A stretch of 25,442 nucleotides of DNA from DATLFI01 sp035524895 (GCA_035524895.1 DATLFI010000095.1:1-25442), one strand, 5' to 3'; shown: positions 7,276-15,160, numbered from the stretch's first letter. Notes: generated by a model not told the origin, from the sequence alone. A program made the numbers and translations.

Positions 7276-7839
7276 ATGCCCCCCTACTCCGACGCCCACC
7301 TCCTCTCCATCCTCGAGCGCGTCCGCACCATCGCGATGGTCGGCGCCAGCTCCGACTGGCGACGGCCGAGCTACTTCGCGATGAAGTACCTGCAGGAGAA
7401 GGGCTACCGGGTGATCCCGATCAATCCCAGGGTCGCGGCCCAGAGTGGCGAGGCGGGGGCGATCCTCGGCGAGCGCGCCTACGCCAGCCTGCGCGAGGCG
7501 CCCGCGCCGATCGACATGGTCGACGTGTTCCGCAGCTCGGAAGCGGCCGGCGAGGTGGTCGACGAGGCGATCGCGGTCGCGAAGGAGAAGGGGATCTGGG
7601 TGGTGTGGATGCAGCTCGGCGTGGTGAACGAGGACGCCGCGCGGCGCGCTGAGGCGGCCGGGCTGACGGTGGTGATGGACCGCTGCCCCAAGATCGAATG
7701 GAGCCGGCTCCACCGTGAGCTCGCGTGGAGCGGCTTCAACACCGGCGTGATCTCGAGTCAGCGACCCCGCTGGAGCCCCGACGGGGCGTCGCGCCCGCGC
7801 CGCAGCCCGGGCGAGGCGTCTGGCCGGAGGTCGGCGTGA
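7276..7839 (+). CDS. CoA-binding domain protein (YccU-like)
   Basis: 187 residues from ATG 7276. A Rossmann-type CoA-binding domain occupies about residues 10-145: TIAMVGASSDWRRPSYFAM with the glycine-rich turn, YRVIPINPR, then PIDMVDVFR, GIWVVWMQLGVVNEDAARRAEA and VVMDRCPKIEW. This matches the stand-alone CoA_binding (YccU) family, related to the nucleotide-binding half of succinyl-CoA synthetase alpha. The precise reaction is not known. The last 30 or so residues are rich in Arg, Ser and Pro and are probably disordered. The stop codon overlaps the start of metY (GTGA at 7836-7839), so the two are cotranscribed and translationally coupled. In my knowledge this neighbour arrangement recurs in other bacteria, hinting at a role near methionine/cysteine metabolism. 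Confidence 0.85.
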   Translation: MPPYSDAHLLSILERVRTIAMVGASSDWRRPSYFAMKYLQEKGYRVIPINPRVAAQSGEAGAILGERAYASLREAPAPIDMVDVFRSSEAAGEVVDEAIAVAKEKGIWVVWMQLGVVNEDAARRAEAAGLTVVMDRCPKIEWSRLHRELAWSGFNTGVISSQRPRWSPDGASRPRRSPGEASGRRSA

Positions 7840-9134
7840 AGCGCGAGCGAACCGAGCGCTACGGCTTCGAGACGCGCCAGGTGCACGCCGGCGTGCCGCC
7901 CGAGCCGGTGACGGGAGCGCGGCAGACGCCGATCTTCCAGAGCGCGGCCTACGTCTTCCACGACTCCGACCACGCGGCGTCGCTGTTCAACCTGCAAACC
8001 TACGGCTTCCTCTACTCGCGGCTCGCCAACCCGACGGTCGCCGCCCTCGAGGAGAAGATCGCGAGCCTCGAAGGCGGGCGAGGCGCGACTTGCGCCGCGA
8101 CCGGCCACGCGGCGCAGATCCTCGCCCTCTTTCCGCTGATGCAGCCCGGCGACCGCTTCGTGTCGTCGCAGCACCTCTACGGCGGCTCGGTGACGCAGTT
8201 CGGCAAGACCTTCCAGCGCTTCGCCTGGCACGTCGACTTCGTCGACTCGCGCGACCCCAACGCGGTACGGGCCGCGATCGGGCCGCGCACCAAGGCGATC
8301 TTCGTCGAGACGGTCAGCAACCCGGCGTGCGTGGTCGCCGACCTCGAGCCTCTCGCCGAGATCGCGCGTGCCGCCGGGATTCCGCTGATCGTCGACAACA
8401 CGCTGCCCTCGCCTTACCTCTGCCGGCCGATCGAGTGGGGCGCAGACCTGATCGTCCACTCCACCACCAAGTTCCTGTCGGGCAACGGCACCACCATGGG
8501 CGGTGCGCTGGTCGACAGCGGGCTCTTCGACTGGTCGCGCGACGGCAAGTTCCCCGCGCTCGCCGACCCCGAGCCCGCGTACCACGGCATCCGCTTCCAC
8601 GAGTCGTTCGGCGACCTGGCCTTCACCACCCATGCCCACGCCGTGGGACTGCGTGACCTCGGCGCCTCGCTCGCCCCGCAGAACGCGTTCTACACGCTGC
8701 TCGGCACCGAGACGCTGAGCCTGCGCATGGACCGCCACTGCCAGAACGCAGCGGAGGTCGCGCTCTGGCTCGAGCGCCACCCGGATGTCTCGTGGGTCGC
8801 CTACCCCGGTCTCGCCTCGAGCCCGTACCACGAGCTCGCGAAGAAGTACTTGCCGAAGGGCTGCGGGTCGGTGTACACGTTCGGCATTCGCGGCGGCTAC
8901 GACGCGGCCGTGCGCTTCGTCGAGTCGTGCGAGCTGTTCTCCCACCTCGCCAACCTCGGCGACACCCGCTCGCTGACGCTGCACCCCGCCTCGACCACCC
9001 ACCGCCAACTCAACGAGGAGCAACGCCGAGCGGCGGGCGTCTCGCCAGAAGCGGTGCGCCTGTCGATCGGGCTCGAGAGCCTCGACGACATCCTCGCCGA
9101 CCTCGACCAGGCGCTGCGGCGCGCTGCCGGCTGA
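7836..9134 (+). CDS. metY: O-acetylhomoserine sulfhydrylase / aminocarboxypropyltransferase
   Basis: 432 residues from GTG 7836, chosen because GGAGG lies 5 bases upstream, it overlaps the previous stop, and the family begins near ERYGFETRQVHAG. The frame is open further up but that part is not family-like. This is a PLP enzyme of the Cys/Met metabolism group: YSRLANPT (60-67), the aspartate in IVDNTLPSPYLC (D187) and the PLP lysine K212 in HSTTKFLSGNGTTMGG. It carries the long insertion (DPEPAYHG, AFTTHAHAVGLRDLGASLAPQNAF) that separates MetY from MetB/MetZ types. It makes homocysteine from O-acetylhomoserine and sulfide in the cytoplasm. Length is normal (425-440). It ends with HPASTTHRQL and the standard SIGLESLDDILADLDQAL close. 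Confidence 0.95.
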   Translation: MKRERTERYGFETRQVHAGVPPEPVTGARQTPIFQSAAYVFHDSDHAASLFNLQTYGFLYSRLANPTVAALEEKIASLEGGRGATCAATGHAAQILALFPLMQPGDRFVSSQHLYGGSVTQFGKTFQRFAWHVDFVDSRDPNAVRAAIGPRTKAIFVETVSNPACVVADLEPLAEIARAAGIPLIVDNTLPSPYLCRPIEWGADLIVHSTTKFLSGNGTTMGGALVDSGLFDWSRDGKFPALADPEPAYHGIRFHESFGDLAFTTHAHAVGLRDLGASLAPQNAFYTLLGTETLSLRMDRHCQNAAEVALWLERHPDVSWVAYPGLASSPYHELAKKYLPKGCGSVYTFGIRGGYDAAVRFVESCELFSHLANLGDTRSLTLHPASTTHRQLNEEQRRAAGVSPEAVRLSIGLESLDDILADLDQALRRAAG

Positions 9135-9170
9135 CGCCCGCCTCGGAAGGCACATCCACGATCCAGTCGA

Positions 9171-9196
9171 GTTGCGCACAGGGATCTGCGCGCAAC
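9171..9196. terminator. Hairpin between metY and the CHAD gene
   Basis: GTTGCGC (9171-9177) pairs with GCGCAAC (9190-9196). After one mismatch an inner CAG/CTG pair closes a GGAT loop, giving a nearly continuous stem of 10 pairs. It starts 36 bases after the metY stop and 63 bases past the CHAD stop read from the other strand, so it could terminate both converging genes. There is no T-run on either side. The core GGGATCTGCG recurs at 23736 in another intergenic hairpin region. Confidence 0.45.
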
Positions 9197-9258
9197 GGCG
9201 CTTAGGCGTCGTGGAGCACGCTGCCGCTGCACCCCGGGAGCACCCCCGCGGCCTGCGC

Positions 9259-10272
9259 TCAGCTCGAGCGACGGCGCGCGGGATCGAACCTCGTCACGGT
9301 CGCGGCGCCCTGCGCGGGCTGGCTCGCGGTGGGGAGCTCTCTCTCCGCGGCGCCGGCGGCCGCCACGTCGCTGTCATCGCGCGACGCCTTCGACCATTGT
9401 CGTTCCAAGCGTGAGGCCACCTCGCCGGGCTTGCGCGCATAGAGCCGGCGGCCCATGGCGAGGGCCGTCTCGCGAAGGTCGCTGCGGCGCTGCGCAACCA
9501 GGCCCAGCAGGAGCTCGCGGTGCTCGAGGCTCCGTGTGAGCGTGCGGTCGGATCTGAGGTGGGCCCCGAACACGGCGAGATCGTGCTCCTCTCCGAGCTG
9601 GCGGGACAGCCGCTCCAGACGATCGGTGAGCGTCGCGGCTCCTCGAGTACGCAAGCGCAGGAGGCGAGAGTGGTACCACAGGTACTTCACCCGCTTGCGC
9701 CAGTCGTGGAAGCTGGTCGTGGTCCGCTCCTTCTCTGCCTTGGCGAGCGCCTTTCGCCCCTGCTTGTAGACCCGGAGAACACCCGCCACCACGACGTCGA
9801 CCTCCGGCGTTCCACGAAGAGACCATTTGCCGATCGACTCTCGCGCTTGCTCGAGCAGGGCCGCCGCCCGTTCGTCGGCCCGCTCCACGTCGAGCAATCT
9901 CTCCAGAGCAATCCGATGCCGTTCCCGGAGCAGCTCGCGGGTCGGAGTCAACGTGCTCTCCGCGAGGAACGCGCCGTAGCGCGCCTGGAGCGCTTCCACG
10001 GTCTCGACCAGCACCCAACGATCCCGCGCCGGGGACAGCAGCCGTGAAGCGTCGCGAAAGAGGTCGTTCTGCGCGCGATAGGCGTCCTCACCCAGCCCAT
10101 CTCTCACCAGGCGCAACACCGCCCGTAGCTTCTTGCACCGCTTGCGCGCGTCGTGCACCGCCTCGTTGCGGTCCCTGCCCTCGCGTAGCGACTCGAGCGC
10201 GCCGTCGATTTGCTCGCGCGCGATGCGGCGGATGGCGGCGATCGAGCTCTCTTCGAGGCGAATCTGGTACAT
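9259..10272 (-). CDS. CHAD domain-containing protein
   Basis: 337 residues from ATG 10272 (MYQIRLEESS); the frame extends 23 codons further without family similarity. CHAD domains are all-helical with conserved histidines and basic residues that bind inorganic polyphosphate. Here the first half has AVHDARKRCKKLRAVLRLV (His40) and the second half has FHDWRKRVKYLWYHSRLLR (His189, His201), each in the expected basic helix. DLAVFG and a LYARKP segment follow, and the last 40 or so residues look disordered. There is no CYTH triphosphatase domain fused or adjacent, and no polyphosphate kinase in the window, so this is a stand-alone CHAD protein. Polyphosphate or granule binding is inferred from the family. 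It is divergent from the M20 hydrolase gene with an 89-base gap. Confidence 0.9.
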   Translation of the reverse strand: MYQIRLEESSIAAIRRIAREQIDGALESLREGRDRNEAVHDARKRCKKLRAVLRLVRDGLGEDAYRAQNDLFRDASRLLSPARDRWVLVETVEALQARYGAFLAESTLTPTRELLRERHRIALERLLDVERADERAAALLEQARESIGKWSLRGTPEVDVVVAGVLRVYKQGRKALAKAEKERTTTSFHDWRKRVKYLWYHSRLLRLRTRGAATLTDRLERLSRQLGEEHDLAVFGAHLRSDRTLTRSLEHRELLLGLVAQRRSDLRETALAMGRRLYARKPGEVASRLERQWSKASRDDSDVAAAGAAERELPTASQPAQGAATVTRFDPARRRSS

Positions 10273-10361
10273 CGGATCCCGCCCCCCGACGGAGGCTCCG
10301 ATGTTGCCACAGACCAAGTCCGCCGTTCCTCGGCGGACCACGGGCTGCTACGGTGCGGGCC

Positions 10362-11627
10362 ATGCCGCTCGATCCTCGCAGGACCCTGGCCGACCTCCGC
10401 GAGCTAGCCAGTCTCACGTCGGACCAGCGCGGCGCACAGCGCGTGGCCTGGACGCCAGCCTGGGAGGCGGCGCGCCACTGGCTGCGAGGAAAGCTCTCCG
10501 AGCTGCCGGTCGCGGTCGAGCAGGACGAGGCCGGGAACCTGTGGACCACGCTAGCCGGTGCCTCACCGAAGGCGGTCGTGATCGGCGGACACGTGGACTC
10601 GGTGCCCGACGGCGGCTGGCTCGACGGCGTCCTCGACACGCTCGCCGGCCTCGAGTGCCTGCGGCGGCTCGCCGCCGAGGCAACGCCGCCGCCGCTGACC
10701 GTGCGGCTGGTCGACTGGGCTGACGAGGAAGGCGCGCAGTTCGGTCGCAGCCTGCTTGGCTCCTCCGCGGCATCCGGAACGCTCGACGTGGACGCTGCTC
10801 GCACGCTCTGCTCGCGCGACGGCGAGCCCATCGACGAGGTGCTGCGCCGCTACGGTGTGGAGCTCGAGCGGATGACCGCGAGCCACCGGCAGCTCGAGAA
10901 CGCGATCGCCTACCTCGAGCTCCACATCGAGCAGGGGCCCGTGCTCGAAGAGCTGGGGCTGCCGCTCGGCGTGGTCGTCGGCACCTCCGGTGTCGAACGC
11001 CACGCGGTCCGCTTCACCGGCCAGGCCGCGCACGCCGGCTCGACGCCCATGGACCAGCGACGCGACGCCTTCGCGGCGGCGGCGCGCCTCGCGCTCGAGG
11101 TGCGCGATCACGCGCGCGAGGGCGGCGGGGTGGCGACCGTCGGTCGCGTCGAGGTGCGACCCGGCATCCCGACCGCGGTCGCCGGCGATTGCGAGGTCAG
11201 CCTGGACCAGCGCCACCTCGACAGCGCCTCCCTCGCGGCGATGCTCGCGCGGGCACGCCAAGCGAGCCAGCGGGTCGCCACCGAGGAGCGCGTCGGGGTC
11301 GCCTGGCGACCGATATGGCGTATCGACCCGATCCCCTTCGATCCGGGGCTGATCGAGCTCGCCGAGCGCTCCGTGGTCGAGGTGGCCGGTCGCTGTCACC
11401 GCCTCGCGAGCGGACCGCTCCACGACGCCGCGGAGACCGCGCGTGCTGGCGTGCCCTCGGTGATGCTCTTCGTGCAGAGCCTGCGCGGTCTCTCGCACTG
11501 CAAAGAGGAGGACTCGCGGGAGGAGCACCTCGCGCTCTCGGTGCGCGCGCTCGACCGGCTCTTGGCGCTGACCCTGGAGGGCGCCTCGTCCGTCCCGGCA
11601 TCCGAGATTCTCCCCGACCTGCCGTAG
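10362..11627 (+). CDS. M20-family Zn-dependent amidohydrolase (N-carbamoyl-L-amino-acid hydrolase/allantoate amidohydrolase type)
   Basis: 421 residues from ATG 10362, which is where the family starts; the frame stays open upstream into the divergent gene but without similarity. The two-metal site of the hydantoinase/carbamoylase subfamily is visible: His77 in GGHVDSVPDGG, Asp88 in WLDGVLDTLAG, the Glu pair in WADEEGAQFG (122-123), His188 in ELHIEQGP and His379 in LSHCKEED. The dimerisation domain carries GQAAHAGSTPMDQRRDA. Enzymes of this group cleave N-carbamoyl amino acids, beta-ureidopropionate or allantoate, releasing ammonia and CO2. No hydantoinase or purine-degradation gene is adjacent, so the substrate is open. 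Its stop is 11 bases before the next start, so it leads a likely run of four genes. Confidence 0.85.
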   Translation: MPLDPRRTLADLRELASLTSDQRGAQRVAWTPAWEAARHWLRGKLSELPVAVEQDEAGNLWTTLAGASPKAVVIGGHVDSVPDGGWLDGVLDTLAGLECLRRLAAEATPPPLTVRLVDWADEEGAQFGRSLLGSSAASGTLDVDAARTLCSRDGEPIDEVLRRYGVELERMTASHRQLENAIAYLELHIEQGPVLEELGLPLGVVVGTSGVERHAVRFTGQAAHAGSTPMDQRRDAFAAAARLALEVRDHAREGGGVATVGRVEVRPGIPTAVAGDCEVSLDQRHLDSASLAAMLARARQASQRVATEERVGVAWRPIWRIDPIPFDPGLIELAERSVVEVAGRCHRLASGPLHDAAETARAGVPSVMLFVQSLRGLSHCKEEDSREEHLALSVRALDRLLALTLEGASSVPASEILPDLP

Positions 11628-11638
11628 CATCCCAGGTC

Positions 11639-11902
11639 GTGCGACCGACCTCCGCCTCCGACACTCCGCCCGAGGTGACCGCGATCCTGGTCGCCGGTTA
11701 CCGCGCCATGTCCCCGAGCAAGAAGCTACGCCGCGTGATGGAGCTCAACCATGTGACGGAGGCCATCGCCCGCGCCCGCCTGCGGCGGCAGTACGGCACC
11801 CTCGACGAGCGCACGCTACAGCTGCGGCTCGCCGCGCTGCGCTACCCGCCCGAGCTCATGATCGCCGCCTTCGGCTGGGATCCTCGGCGCGAAGGCTACT
11901 GA
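11639..11902 (+). CDS. Small conserved helical protein of unknown function, partner of the downstream nucleotidyltransferase
   Basis: 87 residues from GTG 11639 (AGG a few bases upstream), 11 bases after the hydrolase stop. I do not know a named family. The core reads TAILVAGYRAMSPSKKLRRV, then HVTEAIARARLRRQYGTLDE, then LQLRLAALRYPPELMIAAF and GWDPRREGY at the end. It is predicted to be mostly helical and basic. I recall short proteins of this pattern (YRxMsPxxKLRr...R-Y-P..E....L) lying directly before nucleotidyltransferase-fold genes in unrelated bacteria, as here with a 22-base gap. That makes a two-gene module likely, possibly of toxin-antitoxin type, but this is inference. It is too short and lacks the RxxxxH signature for a HEPN protein. 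Confidence 0.65.
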   Translation: MRPTSASDTPPEVTAILVAGYRAMSPSKKLRRVMELNHVTEAIARARLRRQYGTLDERTLQLRLAALRYPPELMIAAFGWDPRREGY

Positions 11903-11924
11903 TCTCCAGCGGGAAACCCCTTTG

Positions 11925-12518
11925 GTGCCCGAGAACTCAGGCGGCGAAGCGCTCACGGTCATCGCGCGTGTTGCCGCGCTGTTGGAGCGCCTCCACGTAC
12001 CGTACGCGGTGGTCGGGTCGCTCGCCTCCTCCCTTCACGGCATTCCCCGCTCGACGCAGGACGCGGACGTGCTGGCCGCGATCGAAGAACGGCACGTCGC
12101 GCCTCTCGTGGCCAGCCTGGCCCGCGACTTCTATGTCGACGAGGAACGAGCGCGTCAGGCCGTCGCCGACGGACAATCGTTCAACGTCATTCACCTCGCG
12201 ACGATGTTCAAGGTCGACCTGTTCGTGCCGGCGGAGGATCGCTTCGCAGCGAGCGAGCTCGAACGTCGGGAGCGTGTCGAGCTGGAGCTCAGCGACCAGC
12301 GAGTGGTCGAGGTCTGGTTCGCCTCGGCCGAGGACGCGCTGCTACACAAGCTCTACTGGTATCGCCTCGGTGGTGAGAGCAGCGACCGACAGTGGAGCGA
12401 CGTCCTGGGCGTGATGCGTGTGCAGCGCGGTTCGCTCGATCTCGAGTACCTCGATCGTTGGGCGCGCGAGCTCGAGGTAGCCGACCTGCTCGAACGCGCG
12501 CGGCAGGAGTCGCACTGA
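11925..12518 (+). CDS. Nucleotidyltransferase-fold protein (MNT/AbiEii-like)
   Basis: 197 residues from GTG 11925; a TTG one codon upstream is a weaker alternative. A GGGA sits about 10 bases before. The N-terminal core shows the pol-beta nucleotidyltransferase signature: GSLASSLHG (31-39), DAD at 46-48 and a third acidic residue at 98 in FKVDLFVP. The second half has ASAEDALLHKLYWYRLGGE, SDRQWSDVLGVMRVQ and LEYLDRWARELEVADLLERA. This resembles the nucleotidyl transferase AbiEii/AbiGii or minimal-nucleotidyltransferase groups, some of which are toxins or antitoxins that transfer nucleotides onto tRNA or protein. All catalytic acids are present, so activity is expected. It pairs with the small gene just before it. 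Whether it defends against phage or is housekeeping cannot be told from sequence. Confidence 0.75.
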   Translation: MPENSGGEALTVIARVAALLERLHVPYAVVGSLASSLHGIPRSTQDADVLAAIEERHVAPLVASLARDFYVDEERARQAVADGQSFNVIHLATMFKVDLFVPAEDRFAASELERRERVELELSDQRVVEVWFASAEDALLHKLYWYRLGGESSDRQWSDVLGVMRVQRGSLDLEYLDRWARELEVADLLERARQESH

Positions 12519-12542
12519 TACCCATCCTACGAGTCTCACGAG

Positions 12543-13253
12543 ATGACCGCACCCAACGAGCCGCAACCGGCGATCGAGCTGATCGAGGCGATCGCCACCG
12601 CGCGGACGATCCGCCGCTACCACTTCGATCCGATCCCGGAGGAGCACCTCCGGAAGATCCTGTGGGCCGCGACCCGCGCGCCGTCGGGCACCAACCGCCA
12701 GCCGTTTCGCTTCCTGGTGCTACGCGACGGCGAGCGCGCGCGACGCGCGAAGGCGTTGCTCGGCGAAGCGTTCCGCAGCGGCTGGCGCGTCAAGGCCGAG
12801 CAGGAAGGCTGGACCACGGCCGATCTCTCCGAGGACACGCGGCGCGGGCGCACGCTCGCTGCGATGCAGTTCTTCGTCGACCACTTCGAGCGCATCCCGG
12901 TGGTGGTGGTGCCGTGCTACGTCCGCTACCGGGAGCTCGTCCACCAGGAAGGCGCGTCCATCTTCCCGGCGTGCCAGAACCTGTTTCTGGCGGCGCGCGC
13001 GCTCGGCTACGGCGCCTGTTTCTCGGGATGGCACCTCCTGGTCGAACGCGAGCTGCGCGACCTGCTCGAGATACCCGAGGGCGTCGAGCTCTCGCTGTGC
13101 ATCACGCTCGGCCGACCGCGAGGCAACCACGGGCCGGTGCGCCGCCTGCCGCTCCGCGAGACGGTGTTCGAGGAGCGCTGGGGCGAGCCGGCGGCATGGG
13201 CCGAGGACCCACCGGGCACACGCATATCGCGCGGCGGCGGGCCGCCGCGCTGA
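12543..13253 (+). CDS. Nitroreductase-family flavoprotein
   Basis: 236 residues from ATG 12543, 24 bases after the previous stop. FMN-binding elements of the nitroreductase fold are visible: ARTIRRYHFDPIPEEHLRKIL near 20-40, APSGTNRQPFRFLVLRD at 46-62, then LFLAARALGYGACFSGWHLL around 145-165 and the closing ITLGRPRGNHGPVRR. These proteins are dimeric, cytoplasmic, FMN-dependent NAD(P)H oxidoreductases acting on nitroaromatics, quinones or enones; the natural substrate here is unknown. Its last nine codons form a strong hairpin in the DNA (13229-13250). It may be the last gene of the run starting at 10362. Confidence 0.9.
   Translation: MTAPNEPQPAIELIEAIATARTIRRYHFDPIPEEHLRKILWAATRAPSGTNRQPFRFLVLRDGERARRAKALLGEAFRSGWRVKAEQEGWTTADLSEDTRRGRTLAAMQFFVDHFERIPVVVVPCYVRYRELVHQEGASIFPACQNLFLAARALGYGACFSGWHLLVERELRDLLEIPEGVELSLCITLGRPRGNHGPVRRLPLRETVFEERWGEPAAWAEDPPGTRISRGGGPPR
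13229..13250. terminator. GC-rich hairpin in the last codons of the nitroreductase gene
   Basis: GCGCGGCGG pairs with CCGCCGCGC around a CGGG loop, a perfect 9-bp stem ending directly at the TGA. There is no T-run. It could terminate or protect the transcript end, or simply reflect a GGGPPR coding stretch. Confidence 0.35.
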
Positions 13254-13260
13254 GGTCAAA

Positions 13261-13291
13261 GGCCGAAAGCGGCCGGACCACGAACGGTCCG
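13261..13291. terminator. Tandem hairpins between converging genes
   Basis: GGCCG-AAAG-CGGCC (13261-13274) is followed at once by CGGACC-ACGAAC-GGTCCG (13274-13291). They lie in the 77-bp gap between the nitroreductase and the minus-strand cytochrome gene, a position suited to a bidirectional terminator. Neither is followed by T residues. Confidence 0.4.
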
Positions 13292-13330
13292 ACCGCATCG
13301 AGCTCGTCGAACCCGAGAGCAGGAGCGTCG

Positions 13331-15103
13331 TTAGCGCCCGGCGCTCGGCGCCGAGGCCTGCGCGCCCTTGGCGGCGGCGAGACTGGTTCCGCTGAACGCC
13401 TGCCCCTTGCCTCGCATCTCGTCGAGGTTCTCGACAGACAGCCTGCGGCCGAAGAAGGTCTCTCCCGACAACGTGCCATCCTCGCCGTGGCGCGCCACGA
13501 AAGCGATCGGCAACCTCGTGCCGCCGCCGCCGGTCACCAGGCTCGCGTTGAGCAGGACCTCGTCGCCGACCCGAATCGTCTCGGGCACCGTGCTCGAGAA
13601 CATCAGCGGCCCCATCGAGACGTAGAACGTGCCCTCGCCGGTCTCCGGCACTACCAGTCCCCAGGGCCCGCCGAAAGCCATGCCGTCGATGCGAATGGCG
13701 AACGCTTCGCTGGGGTCGTGACGCGACAACAGGGTCGTCACGTACTCGTCCGTGCGCAGCGCCTTCGGCTTCTGCCCCTCGTCGACGATGAAGTCGAAGA
13801 AGGCGACCAGCATCTCGTCGTTGGTGCCCTCGCCCCACCAGATCTCCCGACTCGGGTCGGGGTTGGCGATGTTCGACTCGGAGTTGTTCCAGCGCGCCTC
13901 GACGTGGAGGATCGAACCCGCAGGTGCGCGCACGGGCTCCTCGAGCCGGTAGATGTTCTGCCAGTTGTAGTCGTACTCCGGCACGGACAGCAGCACTTCT
14001 TTGCGCCCGTCCGGCAGCTCCAGCGTGTACTCCATCGACTTGCCGCGCGTGTGCATGTGGGGCAAGAACGACAGGATGCGGCTGTCCTGCGCGAACAGGT
14101 ACAGAGCGTGCTCGGCGTGATCCTCGGCGTGGGCCGGGATGATCATCCCGGGATCGGCCGCGAACGCGGTCGTGATGACCTTCTCGAGCTCGCCCTCGCC
14201 GAAGTAGAAGCCGACCTTCGAGCCATCGGTGGCGGCGGCACCGCTCGGGTGGTAGTGCATGTTCAGGCTGACGAGCTGCTTGCTGACGAGAGGCTGGCCG
14301 GTCCCCGGCGGGAACACGGACGGCGGGCTGCCAGCGACCCAGACTCCGCCGAGGGACGGACGCTCGGCCATGCCCGCGGGACGCTTTGCGGCGTCGTTGA
14401 GGAACACCACCCGCTCCACGCCATCGCTGATTCCCTCCGTCTGTTCCTGCGAGTCCATGCCGAACGGACCGAGGTAGGTGACGACGTGGTGGAGCACCGA
14501 GGTGTTGCCCGGCAGGAGCTCGATCGCCTGCACCCACTTCCCGTCCGGCACGTCCATGCCGTAGACCTGGGTGATGAAGAGGTCCGGCCCGTCGGCGGGC
14601 ACGTCGACCGGAGCGAGGTCGACCACGTAGTCCGGCTGCCGTCCCATCTTCCAGGTCCCGGGCTCCGGCAGCGGCGGCGGTGCGGGCATCTTGGTCGGGT
14701 CTCCTTCCGGAGCACCTTGATCGACCCAACGCGCGACCACCGCGACCTGCTCGTCGGTCAGGCTGATGTCGTTCGAGAACTTGCCGTAGCGAGGATCGGC
14801 GTCCCACGGCGGCATCTGCCGCGTCGTCACGGCCCCGCGGATCGACTTCGCCCAGGGGCGGGCTTCCTTGTAGGTGAGCAACGACATCGGCGCGACGTCG
14901 TTGGGGCGATGGCACGCGACACAGCGCTGGAAGAGGATCGGCGCCACGTGCTCGCTCCACGTCACCTGCTGCGGCAGGTCGACGGATGCAGGCGTCGCCC
15001 AGGCCCCGCCGGTCGAAAGCAACACCAATGCGACAGCACCTGCCACCGCTACGAGGCGATGCGAACTGGCCGGCCGGTCCACTGAAGAAGCACAAAGAAC
15101 CAT
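13331..15103 (-). CDS. Secreted cytochrome c / copper type II monooxygenase-like protein
   Basis: 590 residues from ATG 15103, preceded by AGGGGG 8 bases upstream; the frame runs 25 codons further up but that part is upstream DNA. A signal peptide covers about 1-37. Residues 45-135 are a cytochrome c-like domain: heme motif CVACH (61-65), MSLLTYKEARPWAKSI and Met97 in RQMPPWDADPRYGKF as likely axial ligand. The C-terminal part (about 170-575) resembles peptidylglycine/dopamine monooxygenase copper domains: VLHHVV (His205-206), NMHYHPSG (His283, 285), PHMHTRGKSM (His349, 351) and WNNSESNIANPDPS. Such proteins are common in Acidobacteriota and Myxococcota MAGs with unknown substrates. The heme could pass electrons to copper in place of ascorbate; that is inference. 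It acts in the periplasm or outside the cell. Confidence 0.85.
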   Translation of the reverse strand: MVLCASSVDRPASSHRLVAVAGAVALVLLSTGGAWATPASVDLPQQVTWSEHVAPILFQRCVACHRPNDVAPMSLLTYKEARPWAKSIRGAVTTRQMPPWDADPRYGKFSNDISLTDEQVAVVARWVDQGAPEGDPTKMPAPPPLPEPGTWKMGRQPDYVVDLAPVDVPADGPDLFITQVYGMDVPDGKWVQAIELLPGNTSVLHHVVTYLGPFGMDSQEQTEGISDGVERVVFLNDAAKRPAGMAERPSLGGVWVAGSPPSVFPPGTGQPLVSKQLVSLNMHYHPSGAAATDGSKVGFYFGEGELEKVITTAFAADPGMIIPAHAEDHAEHALYLFAQDSRILSFLPHMHTRGKSMEYTLELPDGRKEVLLSVPEYDYNWQNIYRLEEPVRAPAGSILHVEARWNNSESNIANPDPSREIWWGEGTNDEMLVAFFDFIVDEGQKPKALRTDEYVTTLLSRHDPSEAFAIRIDGMAFGGPWGLVVPETGEGTFYVSMGPLMFSSTVPETIRVGDEVLLNASLVTGGGGTRLPIAFVARHGEDGTLSGETFFGRRLSVENLDEMRGKGQAFSGTSLAAAKGAQASAPSAGR

Positions 15104-15160
15104 GGAAACAACCCCCTTGGATCGAAACGAGCGCTCACCGACGGCGCGCCGACGCAGCAG

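Noticed and set aside
7725..7835. Longer metY start upstream
   Set aside because: It would overlap the CoA-binding gene by over 110 bases and add a non-family N terminus, while GTG 7836 has a good ribosome binding site and the expected N terminus.
12392..15085. 897-codon plus-strand open frame and a 791-codon minus frame (12720-15095) across the cytochrome gene
   Set aside because: Both overlap the nitroreductase and cytochrome genes in the wrong frame, with low-complexity, motif-free translations.
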